A DNA stretch of 64,000 nt from Flaccisagitta enflata (Eukaryota; Chaetognatha; Sagittoidea; Aphragmophora): NCBI GenBank assembly GCA_965153355.1, contig OZ231126.1:76632001-76696000 (forward strand), in the 5' to 3' direction. This document shows, in pieces, positions 1-10,476 of this stretch; position 1 is the first letter of the stretch; every line of letters starts with the position of its first letter. Position numbers and translations under genes: made by a program. The notes under the pieces were generated by a model. It searched no databases and was not told the origin of the DNA. It saw nothing but the letters and a program-made list of their open reading frames with translations.

Positions 1-602
1 CTACTGAACCACCGTTTAGTTTGTTTCAGTTTCAGTTTAGATCTAACTTTGAAAATCAACTGTGAGCTTAATTTTTAGAGCAAGATCAAATTTTTTGAGA
101 TGGTGATAGCATGTCAAATTTCTGACACAGTTTGCAAAAATCAGAACTCAAAAGCTTGATTTTTTGTAGCTGCAACACTGATTTTTGTAAAATCGGTTGA
201 AGTTGGATGGTCAGAATATAAAAACATTTATTCAGAATTGATTTCAAATGTTAGTTTTTTTTGTAGCTTCGTATTTTTTTAGAGTGTATGAGAGTTTTAC
301 AACTTATTAACCTGAAGCAAAAATCAGAACTCAAAAAAGTGTATTTTTGCACTAGTACCATCAATTTTTGTGAATAGACCTCCAATGAAAACTCTAGAAT
401 CGATATCCACAGTTTTGATGGATTTTACAAGAATTGATGTAGAAGGTACAAAAATAGACTTTTTGAATTCTGATTTCTTTGCTATGTCAGAAATTTGACC
501 TGCTATCACCATCTAAAAAATACTGATTTTGCTTTAAAAATTGAGCTCAGAGTAAATTTTCAAAGTTTAATCTGAACTGAAACCCATTCGGCGGTGGTTC
601 AA
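1..602. mobile_element. Fold-back element with long inverted arms (left edge may be cut)
   Basis: Bases 1-170 reappear as an imperfect reverse complement at about 440-602: GAACCACCG, TTTCAGTT, CTTTGAAAAT, GATGGTGATAGCA and GTCAAATTTCTGACA are shared in the same order. The spacer of about 270 bp has no credible ORF; a 62-codon minus frame lies inside an arm. It fits a non-autonomous inverted-repeat DNA element, but no target duplication can be seen because the left end meets the window edge. Confidence 0.65.
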
Positions 603-780
603 TTGACAAATTTTGCAAAACTCAACGCTGGCGCGCAAAATCAACTTTTTCGAGATCTGATTTTTTTTCCAGGTAGCAAATTTCACAAACTGTCACAGTT
701 TGAAAAATTATTAAGCTACTCTAAAAAATGAGCTCACAATATTATTTTGAAAATTACTGTCTTTTTTTATTTTGCCATAG
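603..780. repeat. Third, diverged arm of the 1-602 fold-back family
   Basis: The order GAGATCTGATTTTT, CAGGTAGCAAATTTCACAAACTGTCACAG, TGAGCTCACA and TTTTGAAAATTACTGTC resembles the arm modules at 85-150 and 530-570. It is probably part of a second, degraded copy abutting the first. Confidence 0.4.
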
Positions 781-1185
781 TTATAGAAATATACCCAACG
801 AGGAAGAAAGCGTGTATCAGTGTGTATCATTCATTGAGGTCTGATAGTTTTGGGCATAATCACAATGCTTCAATCCTCGTAAGGTAAGCAAGATGTTTTA
901 GCTCTAAATGCCAGGAGGAACTACTGGCTAGCTCTTGAGCTCTAGTTTCATAATCTCATGGATTTCAAAAGCGAAGTGGCCCCATTTTGAGCCCAAAGTG
1001 ACATAATTTCAACATTTTCACCACAACCACCTTAGAGAAGTGATGAATGAAGGGATTTCGGCAAAGGGTTTTATCAAGTTAAGATGATGAAATTTGTATT
1101 TTAGCCTCAGTACATCATGTATCAAAATAAAAAAAGCTGACAAGTAGTGATATCCAAGTATTACAGTGCTTAAAGAAACATACGT
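781..1185. other. No recognisable feature
   Basis: AT-rich sequence between the fold-back element and a minisatellite. I see no convincing ORF, RNA or repeat in it. Confidence 0.5.
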
Positions 1186-1558
1186 GATCGGCGACCAGCC
1201 TATCAAGCAAAAAACCGGCGACCAACTCAGCAAGCCAAAAACGGGCGACCGGCCCATCAGGCAAAAAACGGACGACCAGCCAATCAAGCAAAAAATAGGC
1301 GACTGGCTCAGCAAGCAACAAAATGGCGGCTGGCTGAACAAGCAACAAACGGGCGGCCGGCCAAGCCAGCATCAAAATGGCGGCTAGCCAGCCAAGAAAA
1401 GAAATGGTGTCAGACCAATCAAGCAAACAAATGGCAGCTATCTCGCCAAGACAAAAAAGATTTCTGACCAAGCAAGCAAAAAATTTGGATGACCATTGAC
1501 CAAGCAAGCATAAGAAAATAGATTGGACAGTTAGCCAAGCAGAAAATGGCTGCCGGTT
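1186..1558. repeat. Degenerate ~27-bp minisatellite
   Basis: Units of the form GGCGACCAGCCNATCAAGCA followed by AAAAAC recur about 12 times with substitutions and small indels. Because the period is a multiple of three, frames stay open on both strands (73 and 130 codons), so these are not evidence of a gene. Confidence 0.8.
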
Positions 1559-1985
1559 AATTCACCTCCTCAACTCTCTCACCTATTACCTATTTCTCAA
1601 CTTAACCCCCTATTTCTCCTCTTCGATCACTACTTCACCTCCTCAACTCCCTCACCTATCCCCCATTTCTCCACCTTTTGCCTCCTTTGGATATGGCACT
1701 TTTCGTCATACATGAAACGATTGCCGCCTCCTCGAGCCACCACCTCTTCCTCCACCACATCTTCCTCTTCCTCCTCCTCCTCTTGCCGCCTCCTCTTTAA
1801 GGTCCATTCCATTTGGCTTTATTCCGGCGCACGATCCCATATATACCTCGATTGTCCTTCCATTGTATATCAAATCTCATCTATCCTTTTTTGCCTCCCG
1901 TGTTCTATTCTTTTCTTTTCTTTCGTTTACTTTTCATTCCTAACTTTTTTCCCCGTTCTTTCTGTCATTTCCCTCTTTCCCTCTT
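1559..1985. repeat. Pyrimidine-rich tract with a ~69-bp duplication
   Basis: TCACCTCCTCAACTCYCTCA is followed by CCTATY and TATTTCTC twice (about 1562-1628 and 1633-1675). The rest is CCTCTTCC-rich. A low-complexity shoulder of the downstream (TTTC)n array. Confidence 0.6.
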
Positions 1986-2009
1986 TCATTCTTTCTTTCT
2001 TTCTTTCGT

Positions 2010-2089
<80 letters not shown>

Positions 2090-2141
2090 TTCTTTCTTTC
2101 TTTCTCATTTCTTCCTTCCTTTCTTTCTTTTTTTCCTTTTT

Positions 2142-2189
<48 letters not shown>

Positions 2190-2197
2190 TGTTTGTT

Positions 2198-2233
<36 letters not shown>

Positions 2234-2265
2234 TGTTTCTTTCTTGTTTCTTCCTTTCTTCCTTC

Positions 2266-2360
<95 letters not shown>

Positions 2361-2456
2361 TTTTCTTTTTTCTCTTTTTCTTTTTTCTTTTTTCTCTTTC
2401 TTTTTCTTCTTTCTTTTCTTTCTCTTTATTTTTTTCTTTCTTTCTTTCTTTCTTTC

Positions 2457-2488
<32 letters not shown>

Positions 2489-2490
2489 TT

Positions 2491-2534
<44 letters not shown>

Positions 2535-2665
2535 TTCTTTTTTTTTCTTTTTCTTTTTCTTTCTTTCTTTCTTTCTTTCTTTTTCTTTTTTTCTTTTTCT
2601 TTTTCTTTCTTTCTTTCTTTCTTTCTTTCTCTCTTTTTTCTTTTTTCTTTCTTTCTTTCTTTCTC

Positions 2666-2737
<72 letters not shown>

Positions 2738-2745
2738 TTTTTCTC
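1986..2745. repeat. (TTTC)n microsatellite, ~760 bp, imperfect
   Basis: Almost uninterrupted CTTT units with occasional TTTTTC, CCTT and GTTT variants. It generates 200-360 codon frames of S/F/L on plus and K/E/R on minus; these are artefacts of the repeat. Confidence 0.97.
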
Positions 2746-3500
2746 CTCACTCCAAAAACAATTTGCAAGGATTTGATGATTGCACCTTTTTGGGCCACAA
2801 AAACCAGCGATGGTAATTCATTGTTGTGATCATGCTGATCAATTGGTGTCGTAAGATGTTGATGTTTCTTCAACTTGTTTATCTTTCCCTCTCTTTCTCT
2901 TTTCACTCTAGTCGTAAACAGCAATGCAACAAGACGCTGTGAGACCCTCATATGTCTCTTGTCTGTGGCTCTGTGAAGAGTGAGTAGTGATGCCACAGGG
3001 CTTTTGTTCAGTCTATTTCTCTGTAAGTAATGAGTTGAACACCACGATACGATGTGAGACCAGAAAGTCGAGCTAGTCACTGAATCACGAACTTTGAGCT
3101 GGAAATGAGGCCAGTAAGGCCCTATTCTCAGTGGAGTTGGAATTCGTGCTTTAGTGGATTGACTTTTGACCTCTTTTCAAATTGTAACAATTCAGTTTTT
3201 CTTTTGCCGCTACAATTCATTTCAGTGCAATTAGAAATTTTTTTCTATTTCTCTTATTCAAATAAAGAAAGGTTCTTCTTTTCGTCAAACGACGTCGTGC
3301 TTCAGTGGAAATGATTTTAACTCAAGCAAAATTTTCGTGATTAAATGGTTGCCTGCAGAAAGTCTTTTAGTGTCTGTGACTCTGTGAGTAGTAAGCAGTA
3401 ACACCACGAGACGCTTTGAGAATCCACGTGTGTATACGTGGGCGTGTCATCTGGCGTCTCAACCGTCTTCCGGTAAGACGCTAACCCTGTTTCGGCCTAC

Positions 3501-3503
<3 letters not shown>
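2746..3503. repeat. Unique-looking DNA with a partly duplicated segment
   Basis: A segment with AAGACGCTGTGAGA, GTGGCTCTGTGAAGAGTGAG and TAGTGATGCCAC (2930-3000) recurs in shuffled form at 3365-3425 (GTGACTCTGTGAGTAGTAAG, CACCACGAGACGCTTTGAGA). No coding sequence recognised. Confidence 0.4.
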
Positions 3504-4024
<521 letters not shown>

Positions 4025-4196
4025 TCATCACTTTTGGTTCCTTATTAAATCCTTTTCTACTATAATCATCCACGTTCGCTCCAGAATATTTCTGTTGGCC
4101 CAAAATTTCGTAAGTACTTAAGTTCATTCTATCCTATATTATCGATGCAAATGCGACGTTAGTTACAATATCTGAATAAGAACAATACTTGTTCGA

Positions 4197-4202
<6 letters not shown>

Positions 4203-4279
<77 letters not shown>
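4203..4279. repeat. (AG)n microsatellite
   Basis: About 38 perfect AG units. Confidence 0.98.
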
Positions 4280-4282
<3 letters not shown>

Positions 4283-4458
4283 GGCGAGCAAATAGAGACG
4301 TAATGCGGGCTTGAGTCGTCAAATGCTAGATTTTGTCCTACTTCTTCTTTGATTAAAATTTAAAGCCGCGATTATCAGCCTTTGAAGAGTTGCAAGCAGA
4401 GTGAGTCATGAGATGATTACCATGCCAAGTGCCCCTTTACTCAGCATACTTCATTCAT

Positions 4459-4815
4459 GTATCCATTTATTCATTCATTCATTCATTCATTCATTCATTC
4501 ATTCATTTATTCATTCATTCATTCATTCATTCATTCATTCATTCATTCATTCATTCATTCATTCATACATTCATTCATTCATTTATTCATTCATTCATTC
4601 ATTTATTTATTCATTCATTCGTTCATTAATTCATTCCTCGGTTCCTTAATGCATTCATTCATTCATTCATTCATTCATTCATTCATTCATTCATTCATTC
4701 ATTCATTCATTCATTTATTCATTCATCTATTCATTCATTCATTCATTCATTCATTCATTCATTCATTCATTCATTCATTCATTCATACATTCATTCATAA
4801 ATTCATTCTTTCATA
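4459..4815. repeat. (TTCA)n microsatellite
   Basis: About 85 ATTC units with rare ATAC, TTAT and CGGTTCC interruptions. All three plus frames read as I-H-S-F repeats. Confidence 0.97.
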
Positions 4816-5075
4816 TTACGGACGGAGATATGACGTGGCCCAAATTGGTGCCGCTGTATGGGCCTTAGCGCGGACAGTTATAGCGGCCATAAAGTTATAA
4901 CATTTTGTTTTCTTTACCTCATAAAGAACAAAAAACAACAATGTTACAAGGCGGGAGTTTTATTCGACTTAAAGCGGCTGTTGTTCTGTTGCCGCTAGCT
5001 GGCCCTTCAACATTCTGGATAAGCGCGGATTCTGTCACCCTCCTCTCTTTTTTTTCCTGTTTTCTTCTTTCCTTT

Positions 5076-5491
5076 TTAGTTGCGTGCACGCGACTCTACA
5101 CCTTGGTCTGTCGGTCGGTAGGTCGGTAGGTTGGTCCGTCCGTCGGTCCGTCCCGTAACCTTTTCAAATTTTTGACGTTTTTTGACGTTTTTTAACATTT
5201 TTTAACATTTTTTAGCATTTTTTGGCATTCTTTAACAATCTTTAACATTTTTTAACATTTTCTGACTTTTTTTGGCATTTTAACATTTTTTAACATTTTT
5301 TTAACATTTTTTAACATTTTTTAACATTTTTTAACATTTTTTTACATTTTTTTACATTTTTTAACATTTTTTAACATCATTTAACATTATCTAACATTTT
5401 TAACATTTTTTAACATTTCCTGACATTTTTAACATTTTGTCTGTCATTTCCAGACGCACGCGACTGTTGCCCTCTTGGGCTTGTTTCCTCT
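5076..5491 (+). mobile_element. GTC-hairpin family copy (C-like) with decamer array
   Basis: Head TTTTTAGTTGCGTGCACGCG then ACTCTACAC, a GTCGGTCGGTAGGT array, then (5157-5445) about 30 units of TTTTTTAACA, and a tail with GCACGCGACT ending GGGCTTGTT. The GCACGCGACT in the tail complements the left arm of the head, as in the other copies. No ORF; non-autonomous. Confidence 0.75.
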
Positions 5492-5574
5492 TAAATGGAG
5501 GAAGCTTCGGTGAGATATAAGAATGTAAGCGTGTAGAAGTGATTGCCTCTCCTTTTTTTCAAGCATGCACGCCC

Positions 5575-5576
<2 letters not shown>

Positions 5577-5659
<83 letters not shown>
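5577..5659. repeat. (GT)n microsatellite
   Basis: About 41 GT units with one GC interruption. Confidence 0.98.
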
Positions 5660-6023
5660 TTATTTCCTTTCACATCTATAACCATGTGAGGTACATGCAA
5701 CTTTTTTTTTCTTATTTTCGTTGAGTAATTTTGTCATGATGGATTATCTGAATCAAGAGTAATCGTCAGTTTCAGAAAATTATACAGTATGATTTTTTCA
5801 AATGAGACAAAAGATGAGGACATAAATCATAAACAAATCGACGTAATCAAATTCTGAAATAAACGCCTGAAAGAGTAAATTATGGCATTTATTCATGCCA
5901 AATTTTAGCATTTGGTCTCAAGAAGTTTAGCCTCAATTGCTTTTTGCATTTGCGGTTTTTGCATCACCGCCCCTGCCCAACCGTCTGCTCCTGTCCTGCC
6001 GTGTATCCTTCCTTGTTTATGAC

Positions 6024-6024
<1 letters not shown>

Positions 6025-6103
<79 letters not shown>
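6025..6103. repeat. (AG)n microsatellite
   Basis: About 39 AG units. Confidence 0.98.
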
Positions 6104-6108
<5 letters not shown>

Positions 6109-6285
6109 GCGCTTGGAGAAGACTTTATTCCAGTTATGGCGGGCTTGATAAAATAAGAGGAAGGGAGGAAAAAGAAAAGGAAAAGAAGAGAAGGGTAGAA
6201 AAAAAATCGCGCTTACGACCATTTCTTATCCAAGCACAGCGGGTTCATCAACATTAGCTAATAGAGGGGATAATTAGCTAAAATA

Positions 6286-6571
6286 TAATGTTGTTGTTTT
6301 CTTGAGCAGATAGCAAGGAAACTTGAGCATGTTATAAGGAAGGGGCCGTTACAACTTAAAAAGACGTATGAACAAGAGACAGACTACGATGTTAAACCTT
6401 TACGATTACACGAGTACAGATCTAAGCAGATCGAAATTAAACAAAGAGCAGAGATAGAAGAAGCCGAACGAGTTGAATCACGATTTCAAAAGATGATGAA
6501 AGAGGGCCCAAATGGAATGTGGAAAGAAATAAAACTTATAGAGGAGGGATTTAAGCAAATAACCAGACTGG
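6286..6571 (+). pseudogene. LINE-A, 5' coding fragment upstream of the RT
   Basis: An open frame without start reads EQIARKLEHVIRKGP, then charged helical sequence and GPNGMWKEIKLIEEGFKQI. It ends exactly where the 6572-9513 insertion begins; the same coding sense resumes at 9514. This looks like the linker between endonuclease and RT of an APE-type LINE polyprotein, but no endonuclease motif is present, so the element is 5' truncated. It is assigned to LINE-A by position and continuity; homology to a known family was not testable. Confidence 0.6.
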
Positions 6572-6844
6572 ACCTTAGAAAAAAAGTAATACTGGAATTT
6601 TTGGTGGTTTTGCACTGTACATAGGTTGTACTGAGCTAAGATAAAAAGTTGACTGAAAAATTATTTACGCAAAGCGGTTGGTTGGGATGTTTGTAGGACA
6701 TATGAAAAGTGCGAAATTTCGCCAAAATCGATCTTTTGAAAATAAAGAAGTAGATACAAAAATAGAAAATAAACTTTGTATTTAAAGTAAAAACTTCATA
6801 TCAATACTTAGCTAAAACATCTTTTCATGTCATGATGTCATCTT

Positions 6845-7013
6845 ATGATGTTCAGGTTGCTGGAATAGCTCATCAGACGGATAGACAGACTGAAAGACCA
6901 ACCAACATAGGTGTAGAGTTGCATGTGTATGAAAATACAATTTACACGATTTCAGTTCTTATGTTCCCCCCAGACCCTTCTACTCATCTTCTCTCTGTCT
7001 GTCAGTCTGTTTT

Positions 7014-7048
<35 letters not shown>

Positions 7049-7200
7049 CTCTTTCTCTCTCTCTGCCTGGTCATATTTCGCCCCTGTGCTGGAATAGATC
7101 ATCAGACAGATAGACAGACTAAAAGACTAACCGACATGACAAGGTGTAGAGTCGCATGTGTATGAAAATGCAATTTACACGATTTCAGTTCTTATGTTCC
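6845..7200. repeat. Two copies of a ~245-bp-spaced segment inside the 2.9 kb element
   Basis: TGGAATAGMTCATCAGACRG, ATAGACAGACT and GCATGTGTATGAAAATRCAA, then TTTACACGATTTCAGTTCTT, occur at about 6860-6975 and again at 7088-7210, separated by a short (TGTC)n/(TC)n stretch. Confidence 0.8.
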
Positions 7201-7230
7201 CCCCAACCCCTTCCACTCATCTTCTCCACA

Positions 7231-7708
7231 TAGCGAGATTTGGATATACCAGAGGAAAGTTTAACCTAAAAAATACAAAATCACCCAAAATACCCCCTTT
7301 ATCACCACCTCGGGCACCCCTACAACGACCCAACCCCCAAAATCACCATCACATAGCGAGATTTGGATATACCAGAGGAAAGTTTAACCTAAAAAATACA
7401 AAATCACCCCAAATACCCCCTTTATCACCACCTCGGGCACCCCTCCAACGACCCAACCCCCAAAATCACCATCACATAGCGAGATTTGTATATACCAGAG
7501 GAAAGTTTAACCTAAAAAATACAAAATCACCCCAAATACCCCTTTATCACCACCTCGGGCACCCCTCCAACGACCCAACCCCAAAATCACCATCACATAG
7601 CGAGATTTGGATATACCAGAGGAAAGTTTAACCTAAAAAATACAAAATCACCCCAAATACCCCCTTTATCACCACCTCGGGCACCCCTCCAACGACCCAA
7701 CCCCCAAT
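7231..7708. repeat. 123-bp tandem repeat, ~3.9 copies
   Basis: TAGCGAGATTTGGATATACC begins units at 7231, 7354, 7477 and 7598 (spacings 123, 123, 121). Units are nearly identical, so the expansion is recent. 123 is a multiple of three, which explains the 157-codon frame at 7158. Confidence 0.92.
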
Positions 7709-7728
7709 TCTCTCTGTCTGTCAGTCTG

Positions 7729-7735
<7 letters not shown>

Positions 7736-7795
<60 letters not shown>
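7736..7795. repeat. (TC)n microsatellite
   Basis: About 30 TC units. Confidence 0.97.
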
Positions 7796-7796
<1 letters not shown>

Positions 7797-8040
7797 CTCC
7801 TTCTCTCTTTCACTCTCCATTCCTATACCCCCAGCCCCCTTTTCCCCTCCCAAAATCTTCAACTTACGCCCTGATATTCACAATTTAGATCTCCGTCAAT
7901 TCTTTTCTTCACCAACACAAATGTAAAAAATGTTCAAAAAAAGTTTGGTTGGCAGTCAACTGCCAGTGCATAGTAACCAATACTACATAACGGTAAAATA
8001 TATTTGATTTAGTTGTGCACTGTATAACCCGCTACATTGA

Positions 8041-9085
8041 TTTATTGATAAGTCCATTGGTCTGTTAGTCTATCCTCAAGACTCAAATCCCACCTTTGAG
8101 ACCTAAATCCCACCCATGAGACTTAAAACCCAGCCTCTAGGGTGGAATTTGAGCCTTGAGGATAGGATTTGAGCCTCTAGGCTGGGATTTGGGCCTTGAA
8201 ACTGGGATTTGGGCCTTGAGACTGGAATTTAAGCATTGAAGCTAGGATTTTAAACAGTGGGGGACAAATGGACAAACGGACATACGGCCACTGCCCTGCT
8301 CCCCCCTCAACTTCAAGCACAACCTACTTAAGACAGCGCCCCCCCAAAGGCAACATTTGTGTTTCAAAGGGAGTCAAAATGGAAATTTTGAATAAGTAGA
8401 AATGAAAAAACAAGAGAATGAAAATAACTCAGATAGCTCAGACATAATTTTTAAAAGAAAAATTTGCATTTATTTAGCAAGAAGGATCAAGTTTAGCCAA
8501 TGTTATTACAAAAAAAATTCATTGAAAATTTCTACTTTTTTTATTTTTGGTCACTGATAGGGGGCTGGTCTAAATTCTAAATTTGCATAGAAAATGAAAA
8601 AATGAATAAACAAAGAACATAGTTCTCTTCCCAAATCGATTACAGAGAGAAATATGTTTTTCAAAATGCAAAATTTCCCTCTGTATGGCTTTCTTAGAAT
8701 TTAGACCATAGAAAATGAAAAAAAGTGTAGGCAAAATTTGTTAAAAACCATCATTTTCCTGCTTGTTTCCATGAGAATTGCATAGTTCAACTTACTTTTT
8801 AGGTCAAAGTATGATAAAAATGTATATACACCAAGTGTCTTTAGAGACAAAATGTCTACTAAAAGCATTCCAGCTTCATTATTATCCTGATAATGATGCA
8901 AAAAGTGTGGTGAAACACTTAATTTTCCTTCAAAAATTCGCCATCTTAAGCAGGGCAATGGTATGGCTGACCATCTAACAATTTTGCAATTATTATTTTT
9001 TTTTGTGCCTTAGTTACCTTTTCTTTCACTGCCTTTGCCCAACCGCATACAACTGGGGTAGATGTGTATCCAGTCTTTTTTTTTT
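8041..9085 (+). mobile_element. Degenerate A/E composite with head-to-head minisatellite
   Basis: A decayed GTCC/GGTC array (8051-8073) leads into CTCAAATCCCACC-type units. At about 8135 these flip to GGTGGAATTTGAGCCTTGAG-type units, ending with the complement array (GGACAAATGGACAAACGGAC, 8262-8283). Far downstream, GCTGACCATCTAACAATTTT (8962) and CTGCCTTTGCCCAACCGCAT, ACTGGGGTAGATGTGTATCC (9036-9075) match the E head and the family A tail of the 14008 copy. About 640 bp in between is AT-rich and unrecognised. Confidence 0.55.
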
Positions 9086-9513
9086 TGCTTTTTGTCATTA
9101 TTCCAATAGATTAGTTTTTTACCAGTCTAACATTTGATTTTTTTGTCTGAGATATGAAGATGTAAAAAATGAGATAGACGAGTCAACATTTATTGTTTAT
9201 TAAAGCAGTTGACGAGCTACTCCAGGACACCTCAATATCATAAGATGACATTTTAACTTGAAAAGATGTCTTAGCTAATTATTGATATGTAATTTATACT
9301 TTATGTGCAAAGTATTTTCTGCAATTGTATTTATTTCCTGGTTTTTGGAAGGTCAATTTTGGCGAATTTTCGCCTATTTTTCATGTACTTACAAACATCC
9401 CAACCAGCCGCTTTGCAGAAAAAATTTTTCAGTCAACTTCTTTTCTTAGCTTAGTACAGCCTATGTACAGTGCAAAACCACCAAAAAACCCAGTATTACA
9501 ATTTTTCTAAGGT

Positions 9514-9836
9514 GGTTTTTGTTAAATCCCTCCTCTATTATGAAGACAGACAGAACTGATGAATGGAGCGTGATGAAGAACGAGGATGGAAAAAGATGCT
9601 TTGACCCCGATGAAAATAAGAAAATTGCGGAACGCCATTATAGAAGCTTGTATGGTAATCATCCTACACGCCACCATGACTACCATGATTATGTCAAAAA
9701 CAGAATGCCTGATCTGGAAGAAGAAGAGTTCGACGACAGGGACATTGATCGCGTCCCTACCAAAAAAGAGGTTGAAGAGGTAATTAAGAATAAGAAAAAC
9801 AACAAAGCAACCACCGACTGGGATAATGAAATCTTA
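9514..9836 (+). pseudogene. LINE-A, N-terminal RT fragment
   Basis: The frame reads TDRTDEWSVMKNEDGKRCFD, then KKEVEEVIKNKKNNKATTDW, DNEIL, the usual start of a non-LTR RT domain (a helix rich in E/K followed by a 'gpD.i..E.lK.GG' block). It stops at ATC-TTA (9831-9836), where the 640 bp element E enters. The matching LKKGG continuation lies at 10478. Non-functional because it is split. Confidence 0.8.
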
Positions 9837-10476
9837 ATAGTCGCAAAAGCGTTAGATGGTCAGCGGTACCCGTTGCCCCTATGTGAGTGAATGTGGGTGT
9901 GAGGTGGTTAGAGGGGCAGCGGCCCCGAAGGGGCCGATGACCTATGCTGTTTTTATTTGAGCCTCAAGGCTGGAATTATGGCCTCAAGGCTGGAATTGGG
10001 GCCTTGAGGCTTGGAGTTGAGCCTTGAGGCTTGGATTTGAGCCTTGAAGCTGGAATTATAGCCTCGAGTCTGGAATTATGGCTTCGAGGCTGGAATTGGG
10101 GCTTTAAGGTTTGGATTTTAGCCTCAAGGCTAGGATTTGAGCCTCAAGGCTGGGATTTGAGCCACGAGGCTGAGATTTGGGCCTCAAGGTTAGAAATTGG
10201 ATCTCTGGGGTGGAACATGAGCCTCACAGCTAGGATTTGGGCCTCAGGGCTAGATTTTGGGCCTCTGGGCTAGAATTTTGACCTCAAGGCTAGAATTTGA
10301 GCCTCAAGGTTAGAATTTGGATCTCTGGGCCGGAATATGGGCCTCAAAGCCAGAATTTGGGTCTCGAAGTGGGAGGGGGGGGGTACGAAGGAGGAGAAGG
10401 AGAAGAAGAAGAAGAAGGAGGAGAAATTTGCCCTGTGTGAAAGCATAGGTCATCGGCCCCTTCGGGGCCGCTGCCC
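9837..10476 (+). mobile_element. Element E: stand-alone 640 bp copy inside LINE-A
   Basis: It begins ATAGTCGCAAAAGCGTTAGA, then GGTCAGCGGTACCCGTTGCC. At 9917-9950 comes the cap GGGCAGCGGCCCCGAAGGGG, CCGATGACCTATGCT. About 18 units of a ~20-bp minisatellite (GAGCCTCAAGGCTGGAATTT) and a GAAGAAGAAG stretch follow, then at 10444-10476 the same cap in reverse complement, ending GGGCCGCTGCCC. Each minisatellite unit holds a small palindrome (GCCTCAAGGC type). The 80-codon frame at 10031 is translated repeat. E lies within the RT coding sequence, so both edges are well defined. Confidence 0.85.

Larger units (their letters stand above)
6572..9513. mobile_element. 2.9 kb insertion element with ~270-bp terminal inverted repeats
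   Basis: The left end ACCTTAGAAAAA, GTAATACTGG, TTTTTGGTGGTTTTGCACTG, TACATAGG is mirrored at the right end by CCTATGTACAGTGCAAAACC, CCAGTATTAC, TTTTTCTAAGGT. Similarity extends inward about 270 bp (CAAAGCGGTTGGTTGGGATG on the left against CATCCCAACCAGCCGCTTTG on the right). No transposase frame is visible. The interior holds a duplicated ~150-bp block, a 123-bp tandem array, (TC)n, and an old composite of the GTC-hairpin/E type. It splits the LINE-A coding region, so it is younger than LINE-A. No clear target duplication was found. Confidence 0.75.

Noticed and set aside
1712-3080. Long S/F/L and K/E/R frames of 200-364 codons
   Set aside because: They are translations of the (TTTC)n array in several frames and both strands.
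10031-10476. ATG at 10337 as the start of the RT protein
   Set aside because: It lies within element E; the LINE reading begins only at 10478.
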